64,000 bases of DNA, taken from the NCBI GenBank assembly GCA_025618425.1, contig CM046850.1:28840347-28904346 (forward strand), read 5' to 3'. Origin of the DNA: Heliocidaris tuberculata. Lineage: Eukaryota > Echinodermata > Echinoidea > Camarodonta > Echinometridae. The first letter of the stretch is position 1. The number at the start of each line of letters is the position of its first letter. Positions 1-27,425 of the stretch are shown piece after piece. The notes under the pieces were generated by a model, which did no database searches, was not told the DNA's origin, and saw only the letters and a list, made by a program, of their open reading frames with translations. The position numbers were made by a program, and so were the translations under genes.

Positions 1-181
1 ACTCAGTATAACAAGGTCCTTGGGACCATCAAAATTACCTTGTTATAGCAGGAATCTCATTATATCAGGTTAAAAAACAATATAATATAAAGAGCTGGGA
101 CCAGAATATTACCTTGTTATATCAGGAATATTGTTAAGGAATATTGTGATATCAGACCTCTTTATACTGAGATTCCACTGT
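1..181. mobile_element. Partial MITE-like element at left edge
   Basis: Motifs of the form CTCAGTATAACAAGG and TTACCTTGTTATA(G/T)CAGGAAT recur in both orientations here. The right end reads TACTGAGATTCCACTG, an inverted match to the start of the window. It looks like one terminus of a small inverted-repeat element cut by the window edge. Confidence 0.4.
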
Positions 182-308
182 AATCCTTTCACAGAGGGTA
201 AAGACCTTAAAATGAAAGGAAATATTCATCATATTGTAAAGCAGCATTGGCAAAAAAAAAATCATGGTAGTTGGCATCACTGATTTGAAAATATTACTTT
301 AGTGAAAT

Positions 309-373
309 AATGGTTTAAAGTGGTTTAAAGTGGTTTAAAGTGGTTTAAATAATGGTTTAAAGTGGTTTAAAAC
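309..373. repeat. Short tandem repeat of TGGTTTAAAG
   Basis: About six copies of a 10-bp unit, one interrupted by ATAA. Confidence 0.85.
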
Positions 374-433
374 ATGAACTTTTTTATCATTTGGTCTAAA
401 TGCTTATTTGTTTTTGCAATGCTTCTTGTTCAG

Positions 434-522
434 GTATGCTGCCAGGGTTGTCAAGAAGAAGCATATGCGGGGAGGCCAAGAGGGTCGGCGGGTATTTAAT
501 TTTTTCTTGCATGGGAAATAAC
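434..522 (+). CDS. Possible terminal exon of an unrecognised plus-strand gene
   Basis: A GC-richer island follows a good acceptor (pyrimidine-rich tract ending CTTGTTCAG) at about 433. One frame gives YAARVVKKKHMRGGQEGRR and ends at TAA near 522; another ends at a TAA at about 499. The reading frame cannot be chosen because no upstream exon lies in the window, and I do not recognise the peptide. If real, it would be the 3' end of a gene convergent with IWS1. It could equally be chance. Confidence 0.22.
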
Positions 523-1989
523 AAAAACTAATCAACATATAAACGCAGTCTAGCGATTCATTCTCTCATACTTGTACAGGTACTGGTTCATTGCCGTCAT
601 TTCCATAAGAAAATAAGTATGTCATTGTCTTTACAAATTATGTGATACTGATACTTTAATGACATTACAAAATAATGCACTACATGTACATATACCTCTC
701 CAAAGGAAAAGGTTATTTCTTTAAGTCTTTAAAAGGTTTGCTCGTTTAATACCGTTGAATAATCATCCCCCTCTATTGCATCCCCCCCTGCAAAAACAGG
801 AGGGTGTCATCTTGTATTCAAAACCACATAATAAATTTCTTGTTCATAAGAATTATGGAATTGATAAAGCATTGTTCTACACCATTCATCCACATTTCAG
901 TCCCATACTACCTACTTGACTCATGAATATAAAGACTTTCGTAAAACTTGTTCAGAAATATCAAACAAAACCTTTCTTAACCTATCATAAAGTTATATCC
1001 ACTTACCCAGTGCCACATCTCTTACAATGATGGATTCATTGTGTTCTTTATTTCACCATCTACATGTATAGCTAAACCCTCTAAAGCCTGGCTCACACAT
1101 TGCATCATTTGTTGACATTATGACCACATCATTGACTTGTATGATCTTTTGCTCATCATGAAATAGTGATATTGTTTAAAAAGTGATTGCAAAATGAACA
1201 GTACAGGCAATACTTTTAATAATTAATTGCCAATAGTAGCTATTATGCCAAGCATAGAATCATGCATTTGCCTCAAAAAAGATTTCATTATAGAAGTGAA
1301 GTTTGGGCTTGAAGTAGAGGTGGACATTTTCATCTTTATTCTAATGTGAACTGCCAGGATATTTTTCCATGATGATTAAATATTTAAAGGCAACAATTGC
1401 ATGATGTCTGCCAAACATTCTGAGAATATTAACTTTGTCATCTTCTTAGCGTATGGAAACCTTGATATAAATGTATCTGTAATCTTTTGTGACACACTTT
1501 AACGAAGTCCATATAAATTACCATGATTTTTCAGGTTCATATGGGCTTATGGCATTATAGTGAGACTTCAAAGCTATTCAAGGCATCTTTTACATGGTTT
1601 CAGTGATCCCCTTAATACAACACCTCAACAGTCCAATATTTATACATACAGTGTGCCACTGATGATGGATCAACTATAGTATGGCCAACCTACAACAGTT
1701 TACTAGCTTGACCACACTCTCCGAGATGGTGTATTGTGATACATGATTCCACCAGGTGCTGATAAATGCTCCTCCAATTTTCCTGTGTATATCCCTGCAG
1801 ATCCTTCTATGGTGCAGTGCTAAGAACGTTGCTGCTGATGACTCAGTCCTTTCTCATGCACTTCCGCTCTTTCAAATCATTCAACTCATTATCTCCTCCT
1901 TGCTAAGTATACAGTAACATATCACACTCCACGATACTGAAGGCAACAGTTTTGCATTAGAGTTTGTGCATTCACTTTTTCATCCTTGT
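523..1989. other. Spacer and likely IWS1 3'UTR
   Basis: No coding sequence recognised. Minus-strand polyadenylation-type signals (AATAAA, seen as TTTATT) occur at 1335-1340 and 1047-1052, either of which could end the IWS1 transcript. Confidence 0.4.
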
Positions 1990-2100
1990 TTACTATAGAA
2001 ACAAACATGCCACTCCCATCAATGCCGATGGTCATTATAGTGACATGCCACACCCCCAGTGGCTATACCAACTTTCCACGCCCCTCACTCCTGCTGGTTA

Positions 2101-17882
<15,782 letters not shown>

Positions 17883-18330
17883 GATGACAATTTAGATCAC
17901 ATAGACTCTTTATCATGAAACCTGTGATGTCATATTTGATTACTGAATGCTGCAGAAACGACGAGGCAACGCTCGAATTATTTTTGGTTCTCAATCTCTG
18001 CTCCGCGTCGACAATGAACAAAGCACAAACGCCAAAGAATGCGAGTGGGACCGAAAGTGGAAATCGAACGCGTTAGCTGCGTACTTTGTCCTATCGAAAC
18101 GCCGAAATCGTCACCAAAAACACTCATAAGTAGACATGCTGATATCCATTATCTCTCATTGACTATAAAACCACGATGAAACTAGAAACAAAGTCAAAAA
18201 GTTTTATAAAAATCGTAGCCTTCTGGGCGAACGTCACGCTAACCTCGCAGTATACAATCTTAGCACCGCTAGCATGCGCAATACGTACGGTACGTACGGT
18301 CAAAGAGCATGCGCTTCTCATATCTTTCAC
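17883..18330 (-). promoter_or_regulatory. Likely IWS1 5'UTR and promoter region
   Basis: Relatively CpG-rich DNA lies directly upstream of the IWS1 ATG, with no TATA box obvious. A TACGTACGG direct repeat is near 18284-18300. Assigned only from position and base composition. Confidence 0.35.
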
Positions 18331-18647
18331 TCCATAAACAGTGCGTCCCAGAAAAAGTTAAGTCAGAAAAAGTCTCCCCAAATAGATCTACATATTTCAA
18401 AATATTTGTAGAAAATTTCATACATGTGGATAGCTTATGGTCTCTTCTATTTAATGACACTTAAATATATGACTTTATTTAACGCTTGATTTAGCAAAGG
18501 CCACTTTTGAGAGTTTTAAAACTCCCATCTCCCTGGTTAAGAGTCATGTAAAGGCTTAGAAATGTTCATATTTTGATCAATAACAGACGGGATAACAGAC
18601 AATTCATGAAAGAACAGGTTTTATTCTCTGTATGTACTATTAGTACA

Positions 18648-18805
18648 GGGGCCGCGGAGCGTTTATGAAAGGGGGGGGGGCTGATCTGATTTCACTCATT
18701 AATGACAATTTTCGAGCCTTTTTCCGATGCTTTTTTTTAACGTGTCTACTCAGAAAAGTGGGGGGGGGGGAGGGCTGCACCCCCCCCCCCGGCTCCGCGG
18801 CCCAT
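18648..18805. repeat. GC-rich inverted repeat with poly-G/poly-C runs
   Basis: GGGGCCGCGGAGC at the left and GCTCCGCGGCCC at the right bound G- and C-homopolymers. Probably a small inverted-repeat element. Confidence 0.55.
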
Positions 18806-19171
18806 GACGTATCTCATCAACATTAGTAGTCCTATGCGGTCCTATGCTTCAGTGAGCAATTTTTTTTATTGAGTGTTTTGAAATATTGATTTTGGCCAGT
18901 TTTTAATTCAAGCTGGCTTTCTCAGTCAATCGTACAGTTTTGATGGGTTATGTCAGGACATACAGAAAAAAAGCATATTCTTTCATAATTTGCCTTTCAT
19001 CATGATATGAACATTCCTAAGCCTTTTGAAGACTTTTAACTTTGCTGATACCAGCCAATTAACCAATACAAATTTTTGTCAACCATGGATTTTGCACCAT
19101 TTCACAACCATAATGGCTTTTGCTCACTCAAGCGTAAAATATCGTCAGATGTTTTGGTGATAAACTGCTTC

Positions 19172-19438
19172 TAAAGTTGCCTCATGCCAAAACAAAAGCA
19201 ACTCTTGGAGACTGTGCATTTAGCTAAGCTGCTCCAAAACTCTGGAACAAACTTCTTCTTGTAATAAGGAAAGCACAATCAATCCCCATTTTGAAATCTC
19301 TACTGAAGACTCATCTGTTTTCAGAGGCTTTTTAAGTAGATTAATTCTGTTTAGTGTAAGCATATAGGATTCTCCATCAAAGCGCAGGAGAGTATATTCA
19401 AATAGTAGCTGCGCTATATATTATTATTATTATTATTT
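19172..19438 (+). mobile_element. L2/CR1-type LINE, 3' fragment
   Basis: In one frame the sequence gives KATLGDCAFS, a stop, then AAPKLWNKLLLVIRKAQSIP and ILKSLLKTHLFSEAF with a TAA. This is the characteristic C-terminus of L2/CR1-clade polymerases. It is followed by TGCGCTATATA and an ATT tail. Strongly 5'-truncated. Confidence 0.75.
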
Positions 19439-19440
19439 GA

Positions 19441-21206
19441 TATGACAGACCCTAAGTTATCCATAGGTATGAAAATTTCATGAACGTATTTCGAAATGTT
19501 CATTCGAGGAGACCTTTTCCAACTCTCAATTTTAACGGTTCTCAAATGTGTTAAAACCAGCCAGAACAAATGCCAATTCTTGTCAATTCTGGATTTTGCA
19601 CCCTTTCGCAAAGGTCACTTTTGCTCACTCGAGTTTAACATAATTTTATTGCCAGATATTTTTATCTTTATTTTTTATTTATTTATTTATTTATTTTTTG
19701 GTCGTTTGATAGAAGAGAACACAAGCTAACCACAGGTACAGAAAATACCTACAAATATTTTGAAATATTAATTTGGGAAGACTTTTTCTGATCGAACACA
19801 GAGGATATACAGTCTCCGAGAATAAAGATGTCACTCTTGTAGAGTGTATTGTCACATATGCCCGACTGTGACTTTCTTATTTTATTACTCCAGTGAAGGG
19901 TTAAGATCATAGGATACGCCATATTGTAAAAAAGCACCCCCCCCCAAAAAAAAAAAAAAAAAAAAAAAAAAAACAGCAACAACAAAAACAACAAAACAAC
20001 AAAACAAAACAAACAAAACAAACACAAAAAGACACAAACAAACAAAAAATTAATCAATCAATGAAAACCTGCAGTAAGATGTCAGTTGGTCTGCTGAAGC
20101 AGTGGTGTAGTTACAGGGGGCAAGGGGTGCCCCCCCCCCCCCATCGGAAGGCCAAAAAAAAAAAGAAAGAAAGAAAAAGAGGGAAAATGAAAGAGAGAAG
20201 CGAAAAGGACGAGAAAAAAAATTAAGATCATAGGACCTCTTCTCGTACCCTCCCCCTAATTATCAGTTACTAGTATATTCCCATTGAATTTTCCGACTAC
20301 GACCAGTGCTCCTCCCCCCCCCCCCCCCCCCGTTACCTGTGCCCCCTTACTGGCTGGACTCACACTAAGCCACTGTGCCGAAATATACTTGGACCAACCA
20401 CATGGACAGGAATCAGCCCATATTTAAAAATGGACCAAATATGCGCATAGTATATATCTAATCTAAATATTTAGATATCAGTACCCGTATCGCTAATGGT
20501 GATCCTAACACAAACATGTTGACGATATTGGTATACTCCTTATACACGACGCGTATCAGGTGTTCTCATGTCAATAATTGTTTTAATGACCACTGGAATT
20601 GTTGCCGTTTTAAACAGAGTGATATCGCAGAGCTGAAAACGAGATAAATCGTAGAGCTGAGGAGTTGTCTTTTTAAAGCCATATAGGTACATCTACATGT
20701 ACAGGCTTAACCACCTTGAACTATACAGTACAGCACTGAGTTACGAAATGACGGTCTTCATAATGCATAATCATACCGTGTAAAGACATTTTCTTTAAGT
20801 TATATTTGCTAATTTTCTGATGCTTGGCAGCCATCTCGACGACACTTGTGCTGTTCAACTCCGGGATGGTAAAAACTATTCGGCAAATAAAACATGGATT
20901 GGATTGCTATAGAGACGAGGCTAGACCTGGTGGAAATCTCAAAGCTGACAGTTTTAATTACCGATGTTGAAACACAAAACATTCTTTTTCTTATGGTGCT
21001 CTTGCAGCAAACAAAGGATGCATCGGTGAAGGAACAATATGATAGATTCTACAGTCGTCATTGTCGTCATTGTCGTGTACGGTATGCGTTTATGTGTCAC
21101 TAGTTAGAGGATTGCGTTTCTATCTTTGGATTATTTTTGTTGAAAAGCATTCCCCTAATCACTATACCTTAGTGGGATTGCAGAATAGGCCTACCTAATC
21201 AACAAA
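19441..21206. other. Spacer upstream of the GPCR gene
   Basis: No coding sequence recognised. It contains a 90-bp segment repeated from 19072-19165 (see findings), TTTA and A/C-rich low-complexity tracts at 19670-19700 and 19936-20050, and poly-C runs near 20132 and 20313. The GPCR promoter should lie in the last several hundred bases; no core element stands out. Confidence 0.5.
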
Positions 21207-22094
21207 ATGTCGACTTCTCCTCAAAGCCCAACAACACAGACATTAATGTTGACTTCATCGTCATCATCGTCGTCGTCATCGTCGTTTTCTTCGTCTGCAA
21301 TCACGTTATCGAACTCGACATGTGTCAACGCGATGGACACCGTGATCCCTGACGAGGATTGTGAATTCTTGACGATCGCTGCCTTAGTCTTCGTCGTTGT
21401 CAGCATCGTCGTCATCATCTTCGGAATCGTCACCAATACTTGGCTGCTTGTCGTCCTTCTTTCCAAAGGTCGTAGGAACAGGACGGTTCCCGACATCCTT
21501 GTAGCCAACATGGCCATCCTGGCCATCATGATGTTTGTCGTTGTTGCGGGCAGCAACGTCGTCATATTTTCTCAAGTGGCTTTTCAAGTCAAGTTTTTCA
21601 GCAACTCTAAGCTGGACAAGGCTATTTTGTATTTCCAAGTTGTAAGTCTGATAGGAAAAGAAGGCATTTCTATTATCTAAACCAATAGGCGAAGTTATGT
21701 ATCACAGATTTATTCAGATGTGTAGGAATTTTACACAATAGCATTTTACTAAGACCAGCTCTACCCATTTTCGTTTTTTTAAAATAATATTCTATTCTAT
21801 TGCCGTACGATTTATCATAAATCATAAATATCATAATTAGAAGAGTAGAATCAAGGGAATCCTCTCCAAATGTCACTAGTCGGAATAATTTTGAATCTCT
21901 GATTTGACTGGATATCAAACATTCATTTTCTATAGTTATAGGCACTACCGTTTTTTAACCATTAACAATTTCAACCATTCCCCTATTTTAACTCCTCAGT
22001 TTCACGTTTTGAATGATTCTAACCCCCCCCCCCCTCTCTCTCTCTCTCTTTCTCTGTCTCTGTCTCCCTCCCTCCCTCTCTATCTCTCTCTCCA

Positions 22095-22133
<39 letters not shown>

Positions 22134-24146
22134 ATCACAGTTCATTTCCTTGGCTTCATTTGCTACGTTGCTTGTCCTCGCCCTGGATCGATACTTTGCG
22201 ATTGTTCACCCTCTGCTGTCGCGACCTTACCGTACCAAGAGAAACGCGATTATACTCTGTGCCTGTGTGTGGATAGGTAAGAGGAGATCTCATAAAGACC
22301 GACAGCCCACGAGACCTATGATGTCTGTCTCAAGAACCCTCAGAAAAGTTGTCAGAAGGCCTGCGACAACGACTGTCGATCTCGCTGGGCGTCGGTCTTG
22401 GATTCTTAAAGGCCAAATCCACACTATAATATCAAGTTGATTTGAATAAAGAGAGTAAAATTAAACAAGCATAACATAATTTTATTGAAATCGGATGTAA
22501 ATTAAGACAGTTACGGCATTTTGAAGTTTTGCATTATTTCTTGAAACAGTGATATGCATAACATGGACGCAGTGGCGTATCTACGGGGGGGGGGGCAGAT
22601 GGGGCATGTGCCCCGGGCACTTGAAGGGGGGGGGGCGCAAAAAACGCAAAAGAGAGAAAGAATCCTATTTCAACAAGAGCATTTATCCATTTTAATCCCT
22701 TTTAATGTAACAAGTCAGTTTTTTTTTCTTTGTAATATATAGGCACTGATTTAATTTTTCTACTTTATAAGAACATTTTCCCGTTCTTATAAGTGCCACT
22801 TTTCACCTCTGATAACTGTCTTTTCTACCTTATCTACATATTCATTTATTTTAATAATAAGTGTCCTTTTCCCCATGATAAGTACCACGTTTCTCTTTCC
22901 CATAACATGTGCCCCTAATTAAAGCGACTAAAGTCAATATTCCCGAATGCTCGCTCGCTACGCTCGCTCCTATTAAAAGTATAGTTTATTAAATAAATTT
23001 TCAATGTGAAATTTTGCAAATGAAACCCCATCAGAATTGTGTTTCCCCGTTTTTATATTACAATGTAGTTGCGACCTCACAAATTTTGAATATTTTTTGC
23101 TCGCTCATTATTCAAATCATACTACAAAAATGCAAAGCGTGATGCTGAAGTTGTATATCTTGGACATGTTAAGAGTAGAATTTCATTGATTTTGAATATT
23201 GATTTAATTTTTATTATTGCATAGGTGAAGCTTAGATTGAACAAGGTTATCAAAATTCAACGCTTGGAAACATTTGAAGTAATGATTATTATCAATTATT
23301 AAATGATATAACACATCCCCGCTATAGCACCTATAGAGCTCTTTGAACGCTGCTGAGATATGTGACGTCATACCGGGGAGCAATCCTTCCTAAGCAGACG
23401 ATGCCCTATAACATCTTATACATTTTCAGTGCCTGTTTTGTCATCTCATCTTCACTTATTTCTCTTACTTCACTAGCGTGAGTATAAATGCTTATTTGTT
23501 GCCTCACTCTAAATTTCCTGCATGGTATTATTTTGATGAAAAATGCAGCGTTAAAAAAATAAAGGAATCAATCGCTTGTAAACAAAAAAAGATGCCATTG
23601 TATTTTCAGCTGCATGCACCGCGGCATGTCGGCGTTTCAAGAGGGAACGAATACCATCCATGCTATAATTCAGCGGGCTTTACAATTCGAAAGTGTGATT
23701 TCTTTGATTGATCATTGACCCTTATCATGACTTTTTACAAACAAAAGATTTTAGTTACTAGAAACGGTTTCACTTCCCTTTTAGAATGATGTGAAATACG
23801 GTCATGGTGAAACAAACCAAACTCTTAATAATTTAAAAGTAATTGCATTGCAGTTACGTTCACTTGATATAGGACGTCGTCTGCTTAGGCAGGATTGGCA
23901 CCTGATGTGACGTCACGAAAACATCGGTATATTTCTGGCGAATCGCTCGGATATCCCAGATGCTGAGAAGTGTTTTTATTTGTGTTATTTTTTAATCATC
24001 AAACACGCAGTTAACGTAAAACTTATACGATTACCATCTGCAAGCTTTCTAGTTTCTAGAGATACATTATTGAGCATATTTGTGATTTGCTTTGAATATT
24101 AAGAGAAAAAAACATGTAAAGGTTTACACACCCTCACCCTACCGGG

Positions 24147-24226
<80 letters not shown>

Positions 24227-24287
24227 TTTCACATTGTATTTATTTTCACGAGAGTTGCCAAAGCTGTTGTATATGTTATTTCCTTAC

Positions 24288-24329
<42 letters not shown>

Positions 24330-27323
24330 CAAATATACAGGGTCCGAGGAAATCTAGTGCGATCTATGGGGTCGGTCGAAGTGGCTACAGTCGTCTATTT
24401 CCTCGAGGGGCGAGAGCCCCGAGAGAAATAGACGATTGACTGTAGTCGCTGAGACCGACCCCATAGACCGCTCTAGATTTCCGAATAAAGGCCCTGTATA
24501 TTTGTTTTATATCCCTCATCAACAATTAAATATATTTGGATTTAACATTGATCTAGATATGAAAAATTAATGTTAGATGGTATAAATCTCGCGTTGTTGT
24601 TAAATCTATACTAGATCTATACGGTTAGAGTAAAACACAGTGGACGCTAACTAACTTACTTAGAATAGATTGACGCGATTGATAGTCGCTGAGCCTGAGA
24701 CCGACCCCGTAGATCGAAGTAGATTTCAGAATAAAGGCCCTGTATATCAATTTTCTTTTATAGGCCTCTAACTTTTAGGACTAGGTAGTCTATAACATCA
24801 AGTTAATTTTAATCCTGTCATAAAGTGTTAAAGGGTAGGCCTAGATCTAGATCTAGGCCTATACCGTAACGTAATCGGTGAAAATCCGAAAGTGAAAAGT
24901 ATATGGCTAGTATTATAATGAACTGCACAGGCACAGTTAGATCAAAACTTTAGATTTAAAAAACTTAATTGATTAATGTTAATTACTACTACCGTTAGAG
25001 TCTGGTAGGCTAACGGTAAATAGATCTATATTTAGGTCTAACTTTGTTACTAAATAAAAAGTAACACAAACAGTACCGTCGAATAACAAACAGTTAAAAA
25101 GGGTCAAACGACATACCGGGTAATTATGACAGTTTACACTCAAATTAAATGTTACCTGATAACCGAACACGGTAGATAAAGTTTACCTGATAACTGAATA
25201 TAGGCTACTTCATTTGTTTCCAATCCTGGTTTGTTTTTGGTCCTCGTCAATTAAAATCAAATCTTTTTTTCCTTTCGACGGACTGGGCTAGAGCCATAGG
25301 TCGCCACATGCGCGTTATTGTTACGACGCGCATTTAGTCAGTACGATTGCGCATATCATGCATGAGAAACAGCTGATTTACTGACCTACATCCAATTACA
25401 TTTCCATAACCAACACGTCTTGTGTCCGGACAGGTCACTTTTAAACAGTAAATTGAACACAATTTCATGCAAATTGTCAAGAATCTTTGACAAGATAGAT
25501 TGACAGAATTATTAATTGCAAATATTTACTGGACTTAGTGTTACTTCAAGCATATTTTGCAAAATTGACGGCTATTTTTTGTTCAGTGTCCGCCCCCCCC
25601 CCCTCACTTTTCTTTATATGGATTCATGAAAATTCTCGGGCTCGGCGTAATTTCACTGGTGCCCGCGCCGTCCCATCGCGGGAGTTAGCCGAGGGAGACT
25701 ACTGGCTGCTCGCCGTACGCGTCAAGAGAAATGATTCTAGGGAGCAAGGGGCAGTCGGAGGCATGATAGTAAAAAAACTATCATACTCTGAAAAGTTTGA
25801 CGTCACCAAACCTATTTTTCTCCCGGAGTAATTTCTTTTTCTGGTAGAATTATGATTAATCACATGAAGTGCTCTCGACCAATCCAAGAGCAAGAAATTT
25901 TCAATGAGGGATATATTTCAATTGTTTGCTTCAGTAATGTAAAACATGGTTTGACTCCTTATGGAACATGTAAAATCATCATTATTTAAATTATTTTGAT
26001 ACAAGGGAGAAATTCTTTATTATCACATCCATAAAAATTGAAATATTTGAAATTTCATATAATAAAATACATAGGGAAAAGTGAGTGTGTGACATCATCG
26101 GTGCACTCATTTGCATACCGCCCATGTTATGCATATGACTGTTTCATGAAATAATGCAAAACTTCAAAATGCCGTAACTTTCTTATTTTACATCCGATTT
26201 CAGTGAAATTTTACACTGTTATGCTTGTTTAATTTTACTCTGTTTATTCAAATCAACTTGATTGACCTTTAAGCTAACTTTCCAGAAGGCCTTCTAGTCC
26301 TCGTGGGCCTCATATAGGTCTCCTTCCGGCCAGTTCTGAATACTGCATATAATGAAAATGACTAATCTAAATGGAAATTCCAATTCAATGTATCCAATCT
26401 AGAGGGTATACAGAATGCCATTTATGATTTTGAAGTAATGGCCCTACAAGGTATGGGCGTTTTAGTTACTTGCTCTTCCCCATGGCTGTTCGGGAGATTT
26501 CCTTTTAGCATGTTTAGAGTATTTGCTTTTTACTTCCTGACCGAAAAGACACAAAAACATGGCAGTCCTCTGTACTGGTAAAAAACAAACCCTGATGCTG
26601 ATTCTACCACACATATTCTTGTGAATGGTGAAATTAGCTATGACTTTGATAGACTGATTTTCAATTCTAATGAACAATTGAAAACACACCGTATTTTATG
26701 TTTTCTTAAATAGGGCTAAAATATTACTGCGGTTTATGTCTTTTGTATTTCTAGTGTGTGGTATGTGCGTACTACCCATTGTGATCAACGGTGGATCGAG
26801 AAATGTGTTTGAGAACTATGACGACCCATCATTCAAACCGACTGTAATCAGCTTCACTGTCTTCATCTACGGATTATCCATCACCATCTTCATCGCCTGT
26901 TACGCCGCCATCTTGAAAGTCGTTTGGCGCAACCCCATTCACGGACAAGCCCCCGGCAGAGAACACAGTACAACCAGCCGCAGATGGAAGCAACGAATTC
27001 AAATTCTGAAGACGGTGTGCATTATCGTCAGCAGTAATGTCGTCATGTATGGGTATTTCTTTGGCGTGATGTTGTGGATCGCATGCGGTGGTCATACGCG
27101 CGTCAGTGCGGGATTTAGTAATGCGCTGCTTTACTCCGCCATATTGATGGCTTACCTGAACCCTTGTATCAACCCAAGTGTCTATGCCCTTCACCAGATG
27201 ACAATAAGACGTTATTTACCTCGACGACTGAGATATAAACAAGCATCATCGAATGGTCGCCCATTGCCCAGCACGAGATCAGAAATCAGAGCTCGTGAGG
27301 AAGAATATCCCAGTTTCATTTAA
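21207..27323 (+). CDS. Divergent rhodopsin-class GPCR, complete, 3 exons
   Basis: Exons 21207-21641, 22141-22276 and 26755-27323 (all GT/AG, phases 0 and 1) encode 379 aa. The N-terminus is extracellular with about ten serines from a TCN repeat and an N-glycosylation site NSTC (36-39). Seven segments: TM1 about 55-85, TM2 94-116, TM3 138-160 ending [10 protein letters not shown] (DRY 160-162), TM4 180-201, TM5 221-246, TM6 271-299, TM7 310-336 with NPSVY (330-334), then a basic tail. TM4 is split between exons 2 and 3 and is restored exactly. Several class A landmarks are missing: TM2 has Ala where Asp is expected, TM6 lacks CWxP, and no Cys is visible at the top of TM3 or in loop 2. The ligand cannot be assigned. 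AATAAA at 27420-27425 is a good polyadenylation signal. Confidence 0.92.
22023..22129. repeat. C-run and CT/CTGT microsatellite just upstream of GPCR exon 2
   Basis: A pyrimidine tract of about 105 bp ends 11 bp before the exon 2 acceptor and must serve as its polypyrimidine tract. Similar tracts occur upstream of every esterase first exon. Confidence 0.95.
22650..23180 (+). repeat. Dispersed repeat, copy 1 (second copy 34150-34690)
   Basis: Shared blocks include TTTCAACAAGAGCATTTATC, CTTTGTAATATATAGGCACT, TTTCCCCATGATAAGTACCA and GCTCGCTCGCTACGCTCGCT. Nested in the TTAA element. Confidence 0.8.
23215..24005 (+). repeat. Dispersed repeat with inverted TGACGTCA boxes, copy 1
   Basis: Inverted segments TGACGTCA..CAATCCT..AAGCAGACGA occur at 23363 and (inverted) up to 23915. 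An inverted-orientation copy of the whole block is at 56225-57020. The core between the TGACGTCA boxes is 553 bp here. No coding region. Confidence 0.82.
24149..24324. repeat. Two (AT)n microsatellites
   Basis: Pure AT at 24149-24220 and 24290-24324, separated by a 70-bp unique segment. Confidence 0.98.
24338..24502. mobile_element. Hairpin element around a GGTCGGTC palindrome
   Basis: The left arm (ATACAGGGTCCGAGGAAATC ... ATGGGGTCGGTC ... CTACAGTCGTCTATTTC) is mirrored on the right, with loop CGAGGGGCGAGAGCCCCGAG. A partial third arm recurs at 24680-24745. Confidence 0.75.
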
Positions 27324-27425
27324 TGTCCGTTACACGAGAGACGTCATCTACCTGACGTAGGACTGCGTCAGCAACATATGCGGTCTTTGACGCTCTATGT
27401 CCGAGTGAATTCGAACAAAAATAAA

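Larger units (their letters stand above)
22410..26268. mobile_element. 3.86-kb TTAA-flanked element with about 150-bp terminal inverted repeats
   Basis: The left end (22410-22567) and right end (26122-26268, inverted) share AAGTTGATTTGAATAAA(G/C)AGAG, AATTAAACAAGCATAACA, GAAATCGGATGTAAA and GTTACGGCATTTTGAAGTTT. It is flanked by TTAA on both sides (22406-22409, 26269-26272). The paralogous sequence at 52145-52434 is continuous across the site, which shows it is an insertion. It sits in GPCR intron 2 and holds other repeats, with no recognisable transposase. TTAA duplication suggests a piggyBac-type mobiliser. Confidence 0.88.

Noticed and set aside
25538..25831. 97-codon plus-strand frame inside the TTAA element
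   Set aside because: No family resemblance, begins in a poly-C region and contains a short palindrome; not convincing as a transposase.
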